A DNA stretch of 64,000 nt from an uncultured Bacilli bacterium (lineage in GTDB: Bacteria > Bacillota_I > Bacilli_A > RF39 > UBA660), in contig CAKOPN010000001.1 in the NCBI GenBank assembly GCA_934100165.1, positions 186,001-250,000 on the forward strand, read 5' to 3'. Under the pieces are notes generated by a model. That model had not been told where the DNA came from, did not search any database, and saw only the letters and a program-made list of their open reading frames with translations. Position 1 is the stretch's first letter. Every line of letters begins with the position of its first letter. Position numbers and translations under genes: made by a program. Below are positions 1 through 8,124 of this stretch, one piece after another.

Positions 1-1313
1 AAAAATGAAATATATGCTCTTCGTATATCTGGCCTTAACTCACTATCCTTTAAATTTAATTCTATTAAAACTGTTTTAATCTTTTGAATAGCTTTACTTT
101 GTATTTGACGAATACGTTCATGGGAACATGAAAATGATTTTGCTACTTCACTTAATGTAGCAGGTCTTCCGGCAGTAAGCCCTAATCTTTCTTTTAATAT
201 AAATCTTTCATTTTCATTAAGCATCAAAGAAGAATCTATCATATTCGTAATATATTCGCTTTCCATTTTTGAAAATACTTCTTCATCTACTAATTTATTA
301 TCTATTAAACTAAAATCTGCAAGGGTATTAGTTTGTCTTTCTCCATTAACATTTTTATCAACACTAGTTATACCAAGCATAATCTCACAGTAGATTAAAT
401 AATCTTTTCTACTCATTTTTAAAAATTTTAGTATTTCTTCCTCAGATGGAAAATGTCCGAGTTCTTTTTCAAGAGCTTCTATTTCTCTTTTTGTTTTTTT
501 AGCAGCTTCTATTCTATGTACTGGCACTCTAACATTCCTTCCAGTATCATCAATACCTCTTTCAATAGATTGTTTTATCCATAATGTTGCATACGTAGAG
601 AAAGACTTACCTTTACTTAAATCAAAACATTCTATTGCACGAAGAAGTCCTTCATTTCCTAATTGGATTAAATCATCAAAATCTAAAGATGAAGAATTCT
701 TTACATTATAATGAGAATGTGCAGCTCTATTAACTAAACCTTTGTTGAAAAATAATAATTTTTCTATTGCTTGACTATTACCAGATTCCATCATGTGCAT
801 AAGTTGGTCGTTTATTTTAGTGATATTTTCTGTCACATCAATATTATTTATTTCATCTTCATTATTTGGGGTATAACTGAGAAAAGAAACAAGTGCAGGA
901 TACTTTTCAAAAGAGTTAGAATCACTAGAACCATATTGTTTACTAACAAAATCTTTAACTCTAGGAAATCTTCCTTGAATTGATAAATAATCTTCACGAG
1001 AAAGTGGCCCAACCGTTTCAAAAAAATCATTTATTATTTTTAGTTTCTTAGCATCATCATAATATGGATTAGTAAAAAGATTCCTATAAACTCTAGAAAA
1101 ATACAAGTTTTTATTAGATGAAAATTCTTTCCTCATCTCGGTTTTTAAAAGAGATTTAGCCTTCCTTAATGCATTTTCATAATATTCTTTAGAAGTACTA
1201 CATTTAGCACTATTTGCATACGAAATAGAATCCGTAACAATTTTTTTGGAAGCTAAAATACCATAACTTTCACAAAGAAGTACTAACCTTTTCTTTATCT
1301 CCTCATTTGTCAC
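1..1313 (-). CDS. Sigma-70 family RNA polymerase sigma factor, N-terminally extended, C-terminus cut by window edge
   Basis: The minus strand is open from a GTG at 1313 to the left edge (about 437 codons, no stop in the window). The start follows AGGGGTGAT at good spacing. Roughly the last 220 residues show a sigma factor: region 2 with FDDLIQLGNEGLLRAIE, then KGKSFSTYATLWIKQSIERG and NVRVPVHRIE (regions 2.3-3.0), and a region 4 helix-turn-helix containing SHERIRQIQSKAIQKIK. Before that lie about 200 residues that match no sigma region I know and look helical and lysine-rich, without region 1.1 features. The housekeeping factor is the separate rpoD at 18953-20041, so this is an alternative or diverged group 2/3 factor. 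Its regulon is unknown. A TATAAT lies just upstream at 1340-1345. Confidence 0.85.
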   Translation of the reverse strand, partial: MTNEEIKKRLVLLCESYGILASKKIVTDSISYANSAKCSTSKEYYENALRKAKSLLKTEMRKEFSSNKNLYFSRVYRNLFTNPYYDDAKKLKIINDFFETVGPLSREDYLSIQGRFPRVKDFVSKQYGSSDSNSFEKYPALVSFLSYTPNNEDEINNIDVTENITKINDQLMHMMESGNSQAIEKLLFFNKGLVNRAAHSHYNVKNSSSLDFDDLIQLGNEGLLRAIECFDLSKGKSFSTYATLWIKQSIERGIDDTGRNVRVPVHRIEAAKKTKREIEALEKELGHFPSEEEILKFLKMSRKDYLIYCEIMLGITSVDKNVNGERQTNTLADFSLIDNKLVDEEVFSKMESEYITNMIDSSLMLNENERFILKERLGLTAGRPATLSEVAKSFSCSHERIRQIQSKAIQKIKTVLIELNLKDSELRPDIRRAYISF

Positions 1314-1339
1314 TTTGATCACCCCTAAATGTGAACGTT

Positions 1340-1345
1340 ATTATA
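1340..1345 (-). promoter_or_regulatory. Probable -10 element of the sigma factor gene
   Basis: Minus-strand TATAAT preceded by TGG, about 27 bases upstream of the GTG start at 1313. I see no good -35 hexamer 17 bases upstream. Assigned from the perfect -10 and its position only. Confidence 0.45.
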
Positions 1346-1374
1346 CCATAAAAAATATTAAAAGAAAAGATTTT

Positions 1375-2115
1375 TTATTTAAATAAAGTTCTTAAAAGCT
1401 CATTTTCAGTTATATATTTTCCCTTAAAATAAAACAAGTGTATTTTATCTCTATACATTTCTTTGACATTTTTTATGATTTTCCTTTTCTTATAATTAAG
1501 ATTATAAAGATATCTTTCTAGTAAAAACTTATTAAAATATTCTTTTCGTCTATTAAACTCATCAAAGATTTTAAATACAAGCAAAAAAAGGACAAATAAG
1601 AAAAAATAAGAACTAAAAAAATATACGGACAAGCAAAATATGAAAGTATAAACCGCAAAAGAAATAAATATTGTTATATTGTAACTTTTTCGATATGAAA
1701 ATATGTAACACAGTAATATGTCAAGAAGTCTTCCACCATCAAGCGGATATATTGGTAAAAGATTAAAAATAAGTAAAAAATAATGGAAATCATTAATATT
1801 TTTAATTTCTAAAAAAGTTAATAAGTAAAAATAAACAACCTGAAAAATTGGGCCCATAAGCATTATCAAGAGTTCTTCTTTTAACGGTTTATTTATAATA
1901 ACGTCAAATTTAGTAATTCCACCAAGTGGATATATATAAATCTTATCAGTATTCCATTTATAATGTTTAGCCATAAGTAAATGTCCAAATTCATGAACAA
2001 TAATTAAAGACATATATATAATTATTTTTTTAAAATTTGCAGTAAAAAAAGTTATAAAAAGGAAAAGATAAGTAAATGGTGATATATAAATATTTTTATA
2101 TAAACTCTTTATAAT
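1375..2115 (-). CDS. spoIVFB: SpoIVFB-like site-2 (M50) intramembrane metalloprotease, apparent AUU start
   Basis: In B. subtilis SpoIVFB cleaves pro-sigma-K in the outer forespore membrane. The zinc motif HEFGH is at about residues 41-45 and NLLPIYPLDGG (third zinc ligand Asp) at about 118-128. Several membrane segments follow, then a soluble tail with FLLERY as in SpoIVFB. The first ATG (2013) would start only six residues before HEFGH and delete the first membrane segment. The frame stays open upstream to a TAG at 2116-2118 and encodes SPFTYLFLFITFFTANF, matching the family's first transmembrane helix, but it contains no ATG, GTG, TTG or CTG. I therefore place the start at ATT 2115, behind GGGAAG and overlapping the end of spoIVFA by 20 bases. 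Function is confident; the exact start is inference. Confidence 0.85.
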   Translation of the reverse strand: MIKSLYKNIYISPFTYLFLFITFFTANFKKIIIYMSLIIVHEFGHLLMAKHYKWNTDKIYIYPLGGITKFDVIINKPLKEELLIMLMGPIFQVVYFYLLTFLEIKNINDFHYFLLIFNLLPIYPLDGGRLLDILLCYIFSYRKSYNITIFISFAVYTFIFCLSVYFFSSYFFLFVLFLLVFKIFDEFNRRKEYFNKFLLERYLYNLNYKKRKIIKNVKEMYRDKIHLFYFKGKYITENELLRTLFK

Positions 2116-2710
2116 CTACATACTTCCCATCTTCTTTAAAAACTAAGTAAATATGCTTATCTTTTGCTTCTCCTACAAAGCTTCCTTTAGTTAAATGATC
2201 ATAAAGTTTAATATCACCAACATTTATATTGCAATACCATATATCTACACCATTTTCTCCTTGTACTATAACTGTATTACCATAATCTGTTTTGTCACCA
2301 ATAAATATTACTACACCATTTTCTAAAAGTGGTACTAAATAATTTGCATTAACTTCCAAAGAAACTCCATCTTTGTATGCACTACTTTTACTATATATTA
2401 ACTTTTCACTAAAAACACGTTCTTCTCCTGGCACTATATCAATAGGAAAAATACTACCGAATTTAGAATTATACCATTTGGTAATTGTTGCAAAAGAAAT
2501 AGTATTGTCATAGACTTCTTTATAAACATTTTTTTTAAAATTATCATTTACTTTGGCACCTATAAGAAAAGAAAGAAAAAGAATAAAAGAAATTAGTATT
2601 TTACTAACAAATACTTTAGCAAATGTCATGGAACTATTTATTTTCTTATTGTTAAAATTGTTATTTTTCTTTTTCATTAAATATTCCTCAATATTCCTAT
2701 ATTCATCCAT
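2096..2710 (-). CDS. spoIVFA: SpoIVFA-like regulator of SpoIVFB (degenerate M23 domain)
   Basis: 204 residues: a basic Asn/Lys-rich cytoplasmic N-terminus, one membrane segment at about residues 30-50, and a C-terminal LytM/M23-like fold with ENGVVIFIGDKTDYGNTVIV. The zinc ligands of active M23 enzymes are missing: Gln replaces the His after the YGN strand, and the YxHL position reads WYCN. This fits SpoIVFA, which is non-catalytic and holds SpoIVFB inactive until the forespore signal. The start is the ATG at 2710 behind GAGGGTGA; the GTG nine bases upstream lies inside that ribosome binding site. It sits directly between mreD and spoIVFB, as in Bacillus, apart from the missing min genes. Confidence 0.8.
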   Translation of the reverse strand: MDEYRNIEEYLMKKKNNNFNNKKINSSMTFAKVFVSKILISFILFLSFLIGAKVNDNFKKNVYKEVYDNTISFATITKWYNSKFGSIFPIDIVPGEERVFSEKLIYSKSSAYKDGVSLEVNANYLVPLLENGVVIFIGDKTDYGNTVIVQGENGVDIWYCNINVGDIKLYDHLTKGSFVGEAKDKHIYLVFKEDGKYVDYKEFI

Positions 2711-2744
2711 ATAAATCACCCTCTAATAATAAATATTAGACTTA

Positions 2745-3206
2745 TTATTTAATAGAACCAAAGCTAAAAGAAAATTTGCTTTTATTAAAATTAAAAGCAA
2801 AATATATGATTGCAAAACTTACACTAGGTAAAATATTATTTAATATTTGAAATATTAAAAATGTAATTTTAAAATCTATGAATCCAAAAAGAAAGAGAAA
2901 AAGATAATAACATAAATAATATATCAAATAAAAGGAAAGAAAAAACAAAAGGAAATTTCCTATATCTCCTGTAAATTTTTTTCTTAGTATATAGAAAAAG
3001 CAAAATATTATAATAAAAAGGAGAAAAGTAATTGAAATATTATTATTTATAATTACTCCAAAAAGAAACAAGAATAAATAAAATAAAAGGTCGAGTTTTT
3101 TGTGAAAATACAAATATGAAATAAGATAAGAAATAGAAAAAAATGAACATAAAAACTTGGTATTTAAAAGAACAAAATCCAAGATTACAATAAATATTCC
3201 CATCAT
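2745..3206 (-). CDS. mreD: MreD-like rod-shape membrane protein
   Basis: 153 residues, almost entirely hydrophobic Phe/Leu/Ile segments compatible with five or six membrane helices. Sequence similarity to MreD is weak, as usual in this family. The call rests on size, topology and position: the ATG at 3206 overlaps the TGA stop of mreC (ATGA), and spoIVFA follows. MreD works with MreC in the elongasome that directs lateral wall growth. Confidence 0.7.
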   Translation of the reverse strand: MMGIFIVILDFVLLNTKFLCSFFSISYLISYLYFHKKLDLLFYLFLFLFGVIINNNISITFLLFIIIFCFFYILRKKFTGDIGNFLLFFLSFYLIYYLCYYLFLFLFGFIDFKITFLIFQILNNILPSVSFAIIYFAFNFNKSKFSFSFGSIK

Positions 3207-3928
3207 GAAGCATTCCTCTTAAGAACTGCTACAAATCTTAAATTGTTAATATCAGATGCAAGAAAAACTGTTGCAACATTACCTGTGTCATAATAATCTT
3301 TTTCTATTTCAATTATAGTGCCAATAATTATTCCACTTGGAAATTTTGTTGTTAATCCACTAGTTACAATTTTATCCCCTACTTTAACCTTTGAATCTTT
3401 GTCTATTCCTTCTATGATCATTTTATTATTAGAAACCGTTAATATTTTATTTAAAATCTCCTCTCCTACTACTTTAACTGATATATTATTGTATTTACTA
3501 CTGTTAGTAATAAGTTTGACAACAGAAGTATAAAAAGTGGTCTTCTCTACAGTACCAACAAGACCGTTGTAATCGACAACAGCCATACCTTCTCTAATTC
3601 CATCTTTTTCTCCTTTATTTATAGTTATTTCATCTAGAAAAAAATCATTTTTTCTTTCTATTACAGCAGCATAAACATAATCATAATCAGTAAGAGAAAA
3701 ATCTATATTCAAAAGTTTCTTCATACTCTCATTTTCTTTTTCAACTTCATCTTTAAGTGTAACAGTGAAATTTTTAGAAGGAATATAATCAAAAGAGAAA
3801 AAAAATAAATCACGGAAATATTTTTCAATATATATATGATTATTAACAGTTAAATATGAAAGTACTGTTAAAACAATTACAATAACTATAAGTAAGTTTT
3901 TCTTTTTAATTTTCTTTCTACTTTTCAC
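3203..3928 (-). CDS. mreC: MreC, rod shape-determining protein
   Basis: 241 residues: short basic N-terminus, one membrane helix (about residues 10-30), a short coiled coil, then the extracellular beta-barrel pair. Family features are the stretch with INKGEKDGIREGMAVV, the G-LVGTVE turn, and KVGDKIVTSGL followed by FPSGIIIGTI. MreC scaffolds the peptidoglycan elongation complex. The GTG at 3928 is preferred because GGGTGA lies five bases upstream; the GTG nine bases earlier is part of that site and overlaps the radC stop. No mreB is present between radC and mreC, unlike Bacillus. Confidence 0.9.
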   Translation of the reverse strand: MKSRKKIKKKNLLIVIVIVLTVLSYLTVNNHIYIEKYFRDLFFFSFDYIPSKNFTVTLKDEVEKENESMKKLLNIDFSLTDYDYVYAAVIERKNDFFLDEITINKGEKDGIREGMAVVDYNGLVGTVEKTTFYTSVVKLITNSSKYNNISVKVVGEEILNKILTVSNNKMIIEGIDKDSKVKVGDKIVTSGLTTKFPSGIIIGTIIEIEKDYYDTGNVATVFLASDINNLRFVAVLKRNAS

Positions 3929-3933
3929 GTTAA

Positions 3934-4620
3934 TCACCCATTTATAATTTGCCCATTATCTTTAAAACTATAATAATTATTATTGCCAATTATTAAGTGA
4001 TCAATTACAGGGATTTTATTGATTTTTCCAATATTAACAAGTGCATCTGTTAAAACAAGATCATCGTTTGAAGGTTTTATATCTCCACTTGGATGATTAT
4101 GAACACAAACAATATTACTAGCAGAATAAAGATATGCATATTTAAAAACTTCACGTGGGTGAACAATACTTTTGTTAACTGTGCCAATAAATAAAAGTTT
4201 CTTACCAACCATATGCTGTCTATTATCAAAATAAAAACAGTAAAATAATTCTTGCTTTTTATCATTGAAAAGATTTCTAACGTTTTCATAAATCATTTCT
4301 GAATTTATAAAAGAAGTTTTCTTAACAAAATCATCTTTTAAAAAAATCCTTTTCCCAAGTTCAACAGAAGAAAGAATAACAAATGCCTTTGCCTTACCTA
4401 TTCCTCTTATAGAAGTAAGTTTATTCATTGTTACTTCTCTTAAATCAGAAATTTTAGAAAATTCTTTTAAAATGAAAAAAGAAAGATCTTTTACAGAAGT
4501 ATTTTTAGTACCTGATCCCAAAAGTATTGACAAAAGTTCTTCATTAGATAAAGATTCTACTCCATACATTTCTAATCTTTCCCTTGGCCTTTCAAATTCA
4601 GGTATATCTTTTATTTTCAT
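3934..4620 (-). CDS. radC: RadC (DUF2466) JAMM-fold protein
   Basis: 228 residues, normal for the family. An N-terminal helix-hairpin-helix region contains RGIGKAKA (about 72-79). The C-terminal JAB/JAMM metalloprotease-like domain has HNHPSGD (His174, His176) and Asp186/187 as metal ligands. Despite the name, a role in DNA repair is not established. It is transcribed with mreC, whose ribosome binding site overlaps the radC stop, reproducing the radC-mre arrangement of Bacillus. Confidence 0.93.
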   Translation of the reverse strand: MKIKDIPEFERPRERLEMYGVESLSNEELLSILLGSGTKNTSVKDLSFFILKEFSKISDLREVTMNKLTSIRGIGKAKAFVILSSVELGKRIFLKDDFVKKTSFINSEMIYENVRNLFNDKKQELFYCFYFDNRQHMVGKKLLFIGTVNKSIVHPREVFKYAYLYSASNIVCVHNHPSGDIKPSNDDLVLTDALVNIGKINKIPVIDHLIIGNNNYYSFKDNGQIING

Positions 4621-4653
4621 ATTATCACCAATAATATTATTATCGATAACTCT

Positions 4654-5100
4654 TTAATTTCCTAAAACAATTTCTTCATAACTTGATAAAACAACATCAC
4701 TTATTGAAATAAGATTATCTTCATTTTCAACTTCACTTAGCAAAAGATCATACTGTTCAAGATTACTAACAAATTCAATATTATTTATTACTGTAGGTTT
4801 TATATAGACTTCTATATCTTTTTTTTCATAAATATTTTTTATTTTATTTGCATTGCTTAAATCTGTTGTTATTCCTACATAAACATTATACATATTGTTT
4901 TCATTAACTATTAAATAATCTGCATTATCTTTCATATCACTACTTATACTGTCAACATTTTCAAAACTAGCTATTTGAAGTAAGTAAGCATTATAACTGC
5001 TACTAGATAAATTGTTTCTGTATGTCGAATATACAATCTGAGCAGAAATAAAGCCTAAAACAATTGCAATAGTCAAAGGAATCCAAAAATTTTTTTTCAT
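4654..5100 (-). CDS. SpoIIB-like membrane protein with SPOR-type domain
   Basis: 148 residues: an N-terminal membrane helix (residues 6-24), then a short extracellular region beginning YLLQIASFENVDS with later NVYVGI, the pattern of a SPOR peptidoglycan-binding repeat. In B. subtilis SpoIIB, a membrane SPOR protein that helps septal thinning and engulfment, lies just upstream of maf-radC-mreBCD. Here the gene sits directly upstream of radC. Orthology is inferred from domain and synteny; the protein is shorter than SpoIIB. Ribosome binding site GGTGATAAA precedes ATG 5100. Confidence 0.65.
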   Translation of the reverse strand: MKKNFWIPLTIAIVLGFISAQIVYSTYRNNLSSSSYNAYLLQIASFENVDSISSDMKDNADYLIVNENNMYNVYVGITTDLSNANKIKNIYEKKDIEVYIKPTVINNIEFVSNLEQYDLLLSEVENEDNLISISDVVLSSYEEIVLGN

Positions 5101-5153
5101 TTTATCACCAAGACAAATATATCATACTGGTTTGTCAAAAAAAGTCAAAAAAA

Positions 5154-5172
5154 ATCAAACCCGAAGGTTTGA
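5154..5172 (-). terminator. Rho-independent terminator after the zinc-ribbon gene
   Basis: Perfect 7-bp stem (5155-5161 with 5166-5172), CGAA loop, followed on the minus strand by a U-rich tract. It begins three bases past the stop codon of the 59-residue gene. Confidence 0.85.
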
Positions 5173-5174
5173 AA

Positions 5175-5354
5175 TTAGTTATTTTCTTTATTTCTTTTTT
5201 CTTGTTTTCTTGCATCACGACAAGCTTTACATCTTTTTGGTTCATTAGTAAAACCTTTTTCAGCATAAAAAGCTTGATCTCTAGCTGTAAAAACAAATTC
5301 AGTACCGCAATCAACACATTTGATTGTTTTATCTTTGTATTCAGTTTCTGCCAT
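5175..5354 (-). CDS. Small zinc-ribbon protein, 59 aa
   Basis: Frame MAETEYKDKTIKC...KENN. CVDCG (Cys13, Cys16) and CKAC (Cys42, Cys45) form a four-cysteine zinc ribbon around FVFTARDQAFYAEKGF, the pattern of the probable zinc-ribbon family found in many bacteria. Function is unknown; a nucleic-acid or ribosome-associated role is only a guess. GGAGGAGA precedes the ATG. It has its own strong promoter about 120 bases upstream, a leader of about 110 bases and its own terminator, so it is a stand-alone transcription unit. Confidence 0.85.
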   Translation of the reverse strand: MAETEYKDKTIKCVDCGTEFVFTARDQAFYAEKGFTNEPKRCKACRDARKQEKRNKENN

Positions 5355-5470
5355 TACTATCTCCTCCTTAATCAGTAAAATAATTGGACCTGCTACCTAG
5401 TTATCTTTTCTTTTTTAACGAAGAGAGAATAATTAGAAATATTAAATCCAGTGACTACATCACGGAAGTA

Positions 5471-5499
5471 ATTATAGCATACCAGTAAAAATTATGCAA
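5471..5499 (-). promoter_or_regulatory. Sigma-A type promoter for the zinc-ribbon gene
   Basis: Minus strand TTGCAT (5494-5499), 17-base spacer, TATAAT (5471-5476) preceded by TATGC. The predicted transcript starts near 5464, leaving a leader of about 110 bases before the ATG at 5354. The leader opens with a hairpin, TCCGTGA paired with TCACTGGA apart from one bulged base. Confidence 0.75.
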
Positions 5500-5502
5500 T
5501 AA

Positions 5503-5536
5503 CAAAAAAGGTTATGTCTAGAAATTAAACATAACC
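5503..5536 (-). terminator. Terminator of the CcdA-like gene
   Basis: Stem GGTTATGT (5510-5517) paired with 5529-5536, then a U-rich run on the minus strand. The stop codon of the upstream gene lies in the loop, and the run abuts the -35 box of the next promoter. Confidence 0.8.
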
Positions 5537-6717
5537 CATTCTGGTTTAAATATTAAAAGTATTCCCATTAAAAGCATGATTATACCACCAATTAGTGATG
5601 AATATTTTCCTACTTTTGTACTTGCAGTAGTTATATTAAGAGTTGCAACTGCAATAATAAATACAACCATATCGTCAAGCATATAAAAGATTGTGTAAAT
5701 AATTAAATAAAGTATTCTTGTAAATCCAGTGACATTGTTAATAGCAAGAATTTCCGCAAATGTTGCAGGGAAAACTGTAGAACAAGCAAGTTCAACAAGA
5801 TTTACTGATGCTGCTAGGACTATTACGCCAAGAAGTGCTAACCACAAGTTTTTCTCAGTAGTAAACTTTTTAATTCTCGTAAAAATCTTTTTACGTTTTT
5901 TTTCATCAACTACATGACATCCTGCTTCATCTTTTCTAGTATCTAAATATTTTTTAATATTGAAAAGCCCCACTACTAATGCCACTACTCCGATAACACT
6001 ACGTATCATTGGTACAGATATTACTGAAAAAATAGCAGTTATTCCGAGCATAGATAGAAAATACACGAACCCAGAAGTAAACAAAAACACAATACCTAAA
6101 AGAAGCATTCTTTTCTTATTTTTCATTCCGAAAAGCATGTTAATTAAAAACAATAATACCCACATAGCGCATGGATTAAAACCATCTACTAAGCCTAAAA
6201 TAACAGCTACAAGGCCAATGGAAACTTCTTTTGCATCTACTCTTCCTAAAAGTGGAATATCTTCTTTATCTTTTTCTGTTATAACCTCATTATTCGTAAC
6301 AAGATCCAAGTACTCCCTTATTTTAAGTTCTATCTTTTCTCCAACATAATCATTATAACCAACATAGCTTTCTTTTCCCACTACAGTAAAAGGAACACTA
6401 ACATTTTCTGGCCTTTGAAGTAAAGATTTAACTGTAAGCATTTTATTTTTATTATCAACATTATTCCAGGTCTCATAATAAAATATATTTACCTTATCAC
6501 CATAATCATTTTTTACTTCTTCTAAAAACTCTTCTTCCTTCGCACAATGAGGACAACCATCACCATAAAAGAAATATACATTTATCTTTTCTTCCTCAAC
6601 TTTCTCATCCAATACTTTATATAGCAAATCTTCATAATCTTTTGAAATAGCTAACGATTTAATAGGAAGTAAAGCTAGAAACAATAAAAGAAGACATTTA
6701 AATATTTTCTTTTCCAT
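5518..6717 (-). CDS. Thioredoxin-like domain fused to CcdA/DsbD-type membrane thiol transporter
   Basis: 399 residues. A signal-like segment (1-24) leads to an extracytoplasmic thioredoxin/glutaredoxin-like domain with GDGCPHC (Cys55, Cys58). A multi-helix membrane domain follows from about residue 150 with FNPCAMW and later ELACSTVFP, the two intramembrane cysteines expected in CcdA/DsbD proteins that pass electrons across the membrane. It likely moves reducing power from the cytoplasmic thioredoxin encoded just upstream to its own outward-facing CPHC domain. The start overlaps the end of that thioredoxin gene by 20 bases. Extracellular targets cannot be told from the sequence. Confidence 0.85.
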   Translation of the reverse strand: MEKKIFKCLLLLFLALLPIKSLAISKDYEDLLYKVLDEKVEEEKINVYFFYGDGCPHCAKEEEFLEEVKNDYGDKVNIFYYETWNNVDNKNKMLTVKSLLQRPENVSVPFTVVGKESYVGYNDYVGEKIELKIREYLDLVTNNEVITEKDKEDIPLLGRVDAKEVSIGLVAVILGLVDGFNPCAMWVLLFLINMLFGMKNKKRMLLLGIVFLFTSGFVYFLSMLGITAIFSVISVPMIRSVIGVVALVVGLFNIKKYLDTRKDEAGCHVVDEKKRKKIFTRIKKFTTEKNLWLALLGVIVLAASVNLVELACSTVFPATFAEILAINNVTGFTRILYLIIYTIFYMLDDMVVFIIAVATLNITTASTKVGKYSSLIGGIIMLLMGILLIFKPEWVMFNF

Positions 6718-6979
6718 ACTCTACTGCTTCCTCTATAAATTTCTTAGTATCTTCAAGATTTTTCTCTCCCACTGTTCTTTTAAGTTCTCTTCCATCTTCA
6801 AAAGCAATTAAAACAGGTAAAATATCTCCTGGATTATATTCTTTTACAACATCTTCATCCATATCTAAATCATATGTAATAAACTCGACATTCGGAAATT
6901 CTTTTTCAATATTATTCCAAAATTTATTCATAATTATGCAGGCAGGACACCACATTGCACTAATTCTAACTATTTTCAA
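6698..6979 (-). CDS. Thioredoxin-family protein (WCPAC active site)
   Basis: 93 residues with active-site pair Cys11/Cys14 in MWCPAC and a cis-proline region GDILPVLIAFEDG. No signal peptide, so cytoplasmic. I choose TTG 6979, eight bases after GAGG; the ATG at 6985 sits almost on the ribosome binding site. Placed between a cysteine desulfurase and a CcdA-like transporter with overlapping ends, it probably is the electron donor of the membrane protein, but could instead serve sulfur transfer. Confidence 0.88.
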   Translation of the reverse strand: MKIVRISAMWCPACIIMNKFWNNIEKEFPNVEFITYDLDMDEDVVKEYNPGDILPVLIAFEDGRELKRTVGEKNLEDTKKFIEEAVEYGKENI

Positions 6980-6984
6980 AATCA

Positions 6985-8112
6985 TCACCTCAACACAGTA
7001 AGTTCTTTATAACACTTGTCAAAAGCCTTTAAGAACTCATCACATTCTTCTTTAGTCGTAAGATAAGAAAGACTTATTCTAACGCTAGATGCTGCCCTTT
7101 CTTTATCATTAGTAAGCGCTAAGACAGCTCTAGAAATATTTTCTTTTGAAGAACATGCTGTCTTAGTAGATATATATATGTCATATTCTTCTAAAGCATG
7201 CTGCATTGTCTCTGGTTTAACATTTAAAACGCTTATATTAAGTATATGTGGAATGCAGTAATCATTACTGTTAATACGCACCAAATCATAGTGAGAAAGT
7301 TTTTCTTTTAAATAATCGTTAAGCACTTTAACATGTTCATATTTCTCATCAAAGTTTTCATAAGCAAGTCTAAGTGCCTTAGCAAGAGACACAATAAGAG
7401 GTAAACATGGTGTACCACTTCTATATATTGTTGTACTCTTTCCTCCATGAATAATTGGTTCAAGTGCTATTTTTTCTTTCTTTATAAGACATCCTATTCC
7501 CTTAAGTCCATAAAATTTATGAGCAGAAAAAGATACTAAATCGATATCGTCAAATGATATTTTTTCTTTACCAATACTTTGTGTCATATCCACATGAAGA
7601 AAACATTTTTCATGTTTTTTTACAATTTTTTTAATTTCTTCTATTGGTTGTCTAACTCCTATTTCACTATTAACACTACAAATTGTAACAAGTATTGTAT
7701 CATCCCTAATTAACCTTTCTAAATCCTCAAGATCAACAAGACCATTATCCAAAGTTTTAACAAAATCAACATCAAAGCCATCTTTTTGTAAATAACTAAT
7801 AGGTCCATATATTGAAGAATGTTCAAAATTTGTAGTTATAATATGCTTTCCCCTATTTTTGTATTTATCTGCAATTCCTTTTATAGCAAGATTATTAGAC
7901 TCACTAGAACCGCTAGTATATATAATTTCGTTTTCTTTAACCCCAAGTATTTTTGCAATTTGCTTCGTTGAAGCTTCTATTAGTTTATTGCTTTCAAGTC
8001 CCAATTTATGAAGAGAATTAGGATTTCCAGGATACTCTATTGCTGCTTTTGAAAAAGAAGACAAAACCTCTTTATTAACTGGTGTAGTAGCTGAGTAATC
8101 AAGATATATCAT
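6985..8112 (-). CDS. Cysteine desulfurase (class V PLP aminotransferase, NifS/IscS type)
   Basis: 375 residues. Starts MIYLDYSATTPVN; GSSESNN phosphate-binding loop near 68-74; His98, Asp175 and Gln178 contact PLP; Lys199 in FSAHKFYG is the Schiff-base lysine; Cys320 in KTACSS is the persulfide cysteine. It converts cysteine to alanine and enzyme-bound sulfane sulfur for Fe-S clusters, thiouridine or other acceptors. No iscU/sufU or mnmA lies beside it, so the acceptor is unclear. First gene of an operon with thioredoxin and CcdA-like genes. AGGAGG precedes the ATG. Confidence 0.93.
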   Translation of the reverse strand: MIYLDYSATTPVNKEVLSSFSKAAIEYPGNPNSLHKLGLESNKLIEASTKQIAKILGVKENEIIYTSGSSESNNLAIKGIADKYKNRGKHIITTNFEHSSIYGPISYLQKDGFDVDFVKTLDNGLVDLEDLERLIRDDTILVTICSVNSEIGVRQPIEEIKKIVKKHEKCFLHVDMTQSIGKEKISFDDIDLVSFSAHKFYGLKGIGCLIKKEKIALEPIIHGGKSTTIYRSGTPCLPLIVSLAKALRLAYENFDEKYEHVKVLNDYLKEKLSHYDLVRINSNDYCIPHILNISVLNVKPETMQHALEEYDIYISTKTACSSKENISRAVLALTNDKERAASSVRISLSYLTTKEECDEFLKAFDKCYKELTVLR

Positions 8113-8124
8113 ATAATTTGCCTC

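Noticed and set aside
2096..2115. Programmed frameshift joining spoIVFA and spoIVFB
   Set aside because: No slippery heptamer or pseudoknot is evident at the overlap, and the two are separate proteins in all related loci I know; a non-AUG start is simpler.
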